Shown one piece after another: positions 61,694 through 64,000 of a stretch of 64,000 nucleotides of DNA (position 1 is its first letter; the number at the start of each line of letters is the position of its first letter). The DNA lies in the NCBI RefSeq assembly GCF_029714945.1, contig NZ_CP121634.1, positions 6,345,001 to 6,409,000 on the forward strand. The letters are read 5' to 3'. The position numbers and the translations under genes are program-made. This stretch comes from Bradyrhizobium sp. CIAT3101 (GTDB lineage Bacteria > Pseudomonadota > Alphaproteobacteria > Rhizobiales > Xanthobacteraceae). Below the pieces are notes generated by a model. The model was not told where the DNA came from. It worked only from the letters and a program-made list of their open reading frames with translations, and searched no databases.

Positions 61694-61834
61694 ACCTCTC
61701 CCCGTTCTTACGGGGAGAGGTCGGATCGCACAGCGATCCGGGTGAGGGGCAAGCCGCGCGCTCGATCGTTAGACTGGTACGTGTTGAGAGAGGCCCCTCA
61801 CCCTAACCCTCTCCCCGTAAGAACGGGGAGAGGG
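61694..61834. repeat. Intergenic inverted repeat with two palindromic arms
   Basis: Two arms, about 61694-61721 and 61807-61834, each palindromic, contain a core of 24 bases that are reverse complements of each other (CTCTCCCCGTTCTTACGG, then GGAGAG, and the mirror). Shorter arms GGTGAGGGGC and GCCCCTCACC pair inside. This is the layout of a dispersed bacterial intergenic repeat; it fills the gap between the dehydratase and aldolase genes. Confidence 0.85.
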
Positions 61835-61854
61835 AAGAGAGAGAGAGAGAGCGA

Positions 61855-62631
61855 TCAGGCCTTGCCGCCCGAATCCTTGCGGGTCGCGTTGACCTGCATC
61901 TTGGCGTAGGTGGTCATCATGCCGACCTCGTTCGAGAGGGTCACCAGCTTGAAGCCCATGTTGATGGCGCGCGTGGCACCCTCAGCGCCGCTGCAGTGGA
62001 TGCCCGGGAACAGCCCGCGCTTGTCGCATTCCTTGATGATCTTGTCGTAGATCGCGAGAATCTCCGGTTCGGTACGGTCGAGCTTCGGCTCGAGGCCGTA
62101 GGAGAAGCCGAGATCGGACGGCCCGATATAGACGCCATTGAGGCCTTCGACGTCGAGGATCGCTTCCATGTTCTCGACCGCGGTCTTGGTCTCCATCATC
62201 GGCAGCAGCACGATGTCGTCGTTGGCCGTCTTCTGATAGGAGCCCGCGGTGCCGTACATGCCGGCGCGGATCGGACCGTTGGAGCGGACGCCCTTCGGCG
62301 GATATTTCGAATAGGAAACGAGGTTCTTGGCTTCCTGGGGCGTGTTGACCATCGGGCAGATCACGCCATAGGCGCCGCCGTCGAGCACCTTGCCGATGAT
62401 GCCGGGCTCGTTCCAGGGCACGCGGACCATCGGGGTGACCGGATGCTTGTCCATGGCCTGGAAGCACTGCACCATCGAGAGGTAATCCTGCACGCCGTGC
62501 TGCATGTCGACGGTGACGCTGTCGAAGCCGCATTGCGCGATCATCTCAGCCGAGAAGCCGGAGGGAATAGCGAGCCACGCGTTGACCACGGCCTTGCCCG
62601 ACTTCCAGATTTCCTTGACCTTGTTCGCCAC
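61855..62631 (-). CDS. HpcH/HpaI aldolase (2-keto-3-deoxyglucarate aldolase-like)
   Basis: A 258-residue class II aldolase. Family motifs: FDSVTVDMQHGVQDY near residue 40, PMVRVPWNEPGIIGKVLDGG, and the metal-binding MMETKTAVENMEAIL with VYIGPSDLGFSYG. The GTG at 62631 with GGAAGG upstream gives the usual length; the frame is open further 5' without homology. Next to the GarD/UxaA dehydratase it could cleave 5-keto-4-deoxyglucarate to pyruvate and tartronate semialdehyde, as GarL does. Confidence 0.88.
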   Translation of the reverse strand: MANKVKEIWKSGKAVVNAWLAIPSGFSAEMIAQCGFDSVTVDMQHGVQDYLSMVQCFQAMDKHPVTPMVRVPWNEPGIIGKVLDGGAYGVICPMVNTPQEAKNLVSYSKYPPKGVRSNGPIRAGMYGTAGSYQKTANDDIVLLPMMETKTAVENMEAILDVEGLNGVYIGPSDLGFSYGLEPKLDRTEPEILAIYDKIIKECDKRGLFPGIHCSGAEGATRAINMGFKLVTLSNEVGMMTTYAKMQVNATRKDSGGKA

Positions 62632-62651
62632 GTTGCCTTCCTTCTTCGTTG

Positions 62652-62685
62652 TTTGGACCGTGTTTTTTGGACCGTGTTTTTGGAC
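62652..62685. repeat. 14-bp tandem repeat upstream of the aldolase gene
   Basis: TTTGGACCGTGTTT occurs twice in perfect tandem (62652-62665 and 62666-62679), followed by a partial third copy TTGGAC. It lies 20 bases upstream of the aldolase GTG, in the ribosome-entry/leader region, so its copy number could affect expression. Confidence 0.7.
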
Positions 62686-62899
62686 GGCGTTGTTTGCACC
62701 GCCGTCACCACGCCGGGCGCTGCGACAGCACCCCCTCGCTGTTACCGCGAACCGGGTCGCCGCGCTACGCTCGCAATGACGCAAGACCTATGCGCTCGCC
62801 TACTGGGGCGGGCCTCGCGGGCGGCGCCACTATCGCCGCCCGGGTGTCATCCCGCAAGGGGAAGCCGCCCGGGTCGTGTCCCGGAACGGAACCCTCGGT

Positions 62900-63631
62900 C
62901 TAGGCGCTCGCCTTGGCATGCCCGCCGAGATAGGCCGCGCGGATCGCCTCGTTGCCCCAGAGTTCGTCGGGCTTGCCGCCGAGCACGATACGGCCGGTCT
63001 CCAGCACATAGCCGTAATCGGCCACCGACAGGCCCATGCGCGCGTTCTGCTCGACCAGCAGCACGGTCGTATTGCGCCGGATCTCGGAGATGATCTTGAA
63101 CACGGCCTGCACGATGACGGGCGCCAGCCCAAGCGAGGGCTCGTCCAGCAGCAACAGCCGCGGCTTGGCCATCAGCCCGCGCGCAACCGCCACCATCTGC
63201 AACTGGCCGCCGGACAGCGTCCAGCCGAGTGCGTTGCTGAACTTGCGGATATCCGGGAACAGATCGAACATCGCATCCGCCTCGCGCGAGATCTCGGAGG
63301 TCGCGGCCCGGCGATTGGACGCGCCGAGCATGATGTTCTCCTTCACCGTCAGACCCGGAAAGACGCGGCGTCCCTCCGGCACGTGGCTGATGCCCATGCG
63401 GACGATCGCTTCCGGGCCGAGGCCCGCAATCGACTTGCCGTCGAACACGATGTCGCCGGAGGTCGGTTTTGCAAGGCCGGAGATGGCGCGCAGGGTCGTC
63501 GACTTGCCGGCGCCGTTGGCGCCCAGCAGCGTCACCACCTGGCCCTGCTCCACGGCGCAGGTCACGCCGCGCAGCGCTTCGATCTCGCCGTAACGCACCA
63601 CGAGGTTGCGGATTTCGAGCAACGGCATCAT
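62900..63631 (-). CDS. LivF-like ABC transporter ATP-binding protein
   Basis: A 243-residue ATPase of a branched-chain amino acid-type (HAAT) transporter. Walker A is LLGANGAGKSTTLRAISG near residue 40, the signature is WTLSGGQLQMVAVARGL near 140, and Walker B is LLLLDEPSLGLAP near 160. LivF is the smaller of the two ATPases. Its start overlaps the stop of the next ATPase gene by four bases (ATGA). The transported solute cannot be assigned. Confidence 0.93.
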   Translation of the reverse strand: MMPLLEIRNLVVRYGEIEALRGVTCAVEQGQVVTLLGANGAGKSTTLRAISGLAKPTSGDIVFDGKSIAGLGPEAIVRMGISHVPEGRRVFPGLTVKENIMLGASNRRAATSEISREADAMFDLFPDIRKFSNALGWTLSGGQLQMVAVARGLMAKPRLLLLDEPSLGLAPVIVQAVFKIISEIRRNTTVLLVEQNARMGLSVADYGYVLETGRIVLGGKPDELWGNEAIRAAYLGGHAKASA

Positions 63632-64000
63632 TCGCTCCCGAGATAGGCGGAGACGACGTCGGGATGACGCAGCACGGCCATGGATTCGCCATCCGCGATG
63701 CGGCGTCCGAAGTTGAGCACGGTGATGTGCTGGGCGGCTTCCGAGACCAGCGTCATGTCGTGATCGATGATCAGGATGGTGAGCCCTTGCGCTGCGATGC
63801 GCTTGAGCAGCTCGTGCAGCTCGAGCTTCTCGGTCGAGTTCAGACCGGCCGCGGGCTCATCGAGCAGCAGCAGCGTCGGATTCGACGCCAGTGCGCGCGC
63901 GATCTCGATCAGGCGCTGATGGCCGTAGGAGAAGCTCGAGATCAGCTCGTTGGCGCGGTTGCCGAGGCCGACGAAGGTGAGCGCCTCCATCGCGCGTTCG
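63628..64000 (-). CDS. LivG-like ABC transporter ATP-binding protein, C-terminal part
   Basis: The visible 124 codons are the C-terminal portion of a LivG-type ATPase: the region before the signature (SSFSYGHQRLIEIARALA), Walker B (LLLLDEPAAGLNSTE) and the H-loop (LTILIIDHDMTLV). The reading frame is open to the window edge, so the N-terminal half with Walker A is outside. It belongs with the downstream LivF gene as one operon. Confidence 0.92.
   Translation of the reverse strand, partial: ERAMEALTFVGLGNRANELISSFSYGHQRLIEIARALASNPTLLLLDEPAAGLNSTEKLELHELLKRIAAQGLTILIIDHDMTLVSEAAQHITVLNFGRRIADGESMAVLRHPDVVSAYLGSE

Overview
The window is GC-rich alphaproteobacterial chromosome and looks like Bradyrhizobium or a close relative such as Rhodopseudomonas. 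The signs are a nearly complete hopanoid locus (hpnC, hpnD, hpnE, shc, hpnG, hpnH, hpnN, hpnO and the C-2 methylase hpnP), an EcfG-type stress promoter, several ECF sigma/anti-sigma pairs, many solute-binding and oxidoreductase genes, and short intergenic inverted repeats of the kind scattered in Bradyrhizobium genomes. No tRNA, rRNA, insertion sequence, phage gene or CRISPR array was seen. Gene density is high and many genes overlap by 1-11 bases.

Layout. 1-4.3 kb: the end of a phosphate transporter, an M20 amidohydrolase, a GMC oxidoreductase and an alpha/beta hydrolase. 4.5-7.5 kb: a compact unit of a Tat-exported metallophosphoesterase, a cupredoxin, an ECF sigma factor, its zinc-finger anti-sigma and a small membrane protein. 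8-21.2 kb: the hopanoid core. HpnC, HpnD and HpnE make squalene, Shc cyclises it, HpnH and HpnG start the side chain, HpnO is the aminotransferase and HpnN the hopanoid transporter; ispH sits in the same locus and serves precursor supply. 21.3-25.9 kb: small secreted proteins, a protein of unknown function and a second MMPL/RND transporter. 26.1-30 kb: eutB and eutC (ethanolamine ammonia-lyase) with hpnP lying between them. 30.2-41.2 kb: a chemoreceptor and a mix of small metabolic genes, including a LysR-controlled MFS/cupin/alcohol dehydrogenase group. 41.6-47.5 kb: acyl-CoA dehydrogenase, solute-binding protein, HdeD-like membrane protein, Rieske-fused FAD oxidoreductase and an epoxide-hydrolase-like protein.

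47.6-49.7 kb holds an ECF11 (RpoE-ChrR-like) sigma/anti-sigma pair followed by a second ECF sigma gene. Both sigma transcription units carry the same upstream motif, TGATCC-N16-CGTT, which suggests a two-step cascade. 49.7-60 kb is the most enigmatic part: on the minus strand, two transglutaminase-family proteins, a circularly permuted ATP-grasp/alpha-E ligase, a formyltransferase and a TPR protein with an apparent ATP-grasp domain, all with amide-bond or acyl-transfer chemistry and no known product. 60.1-64 kb: a GarD/UxaA-type dehydratase with an HpcH/HpaI aldolase, probably for sugar-acid breakdown, then the ATPase genes of a branched-chain amino acid-type ABC transporter that runs off the right edge.

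The strongest leads are a perfect EcfG promoter in front of hpnN, the eutB-hpnP-eutC arrangement, the shared ECF11-type promoter in front of two sigma genes, and the ligase/transglutaminase/formyltransferase neighbourhood.
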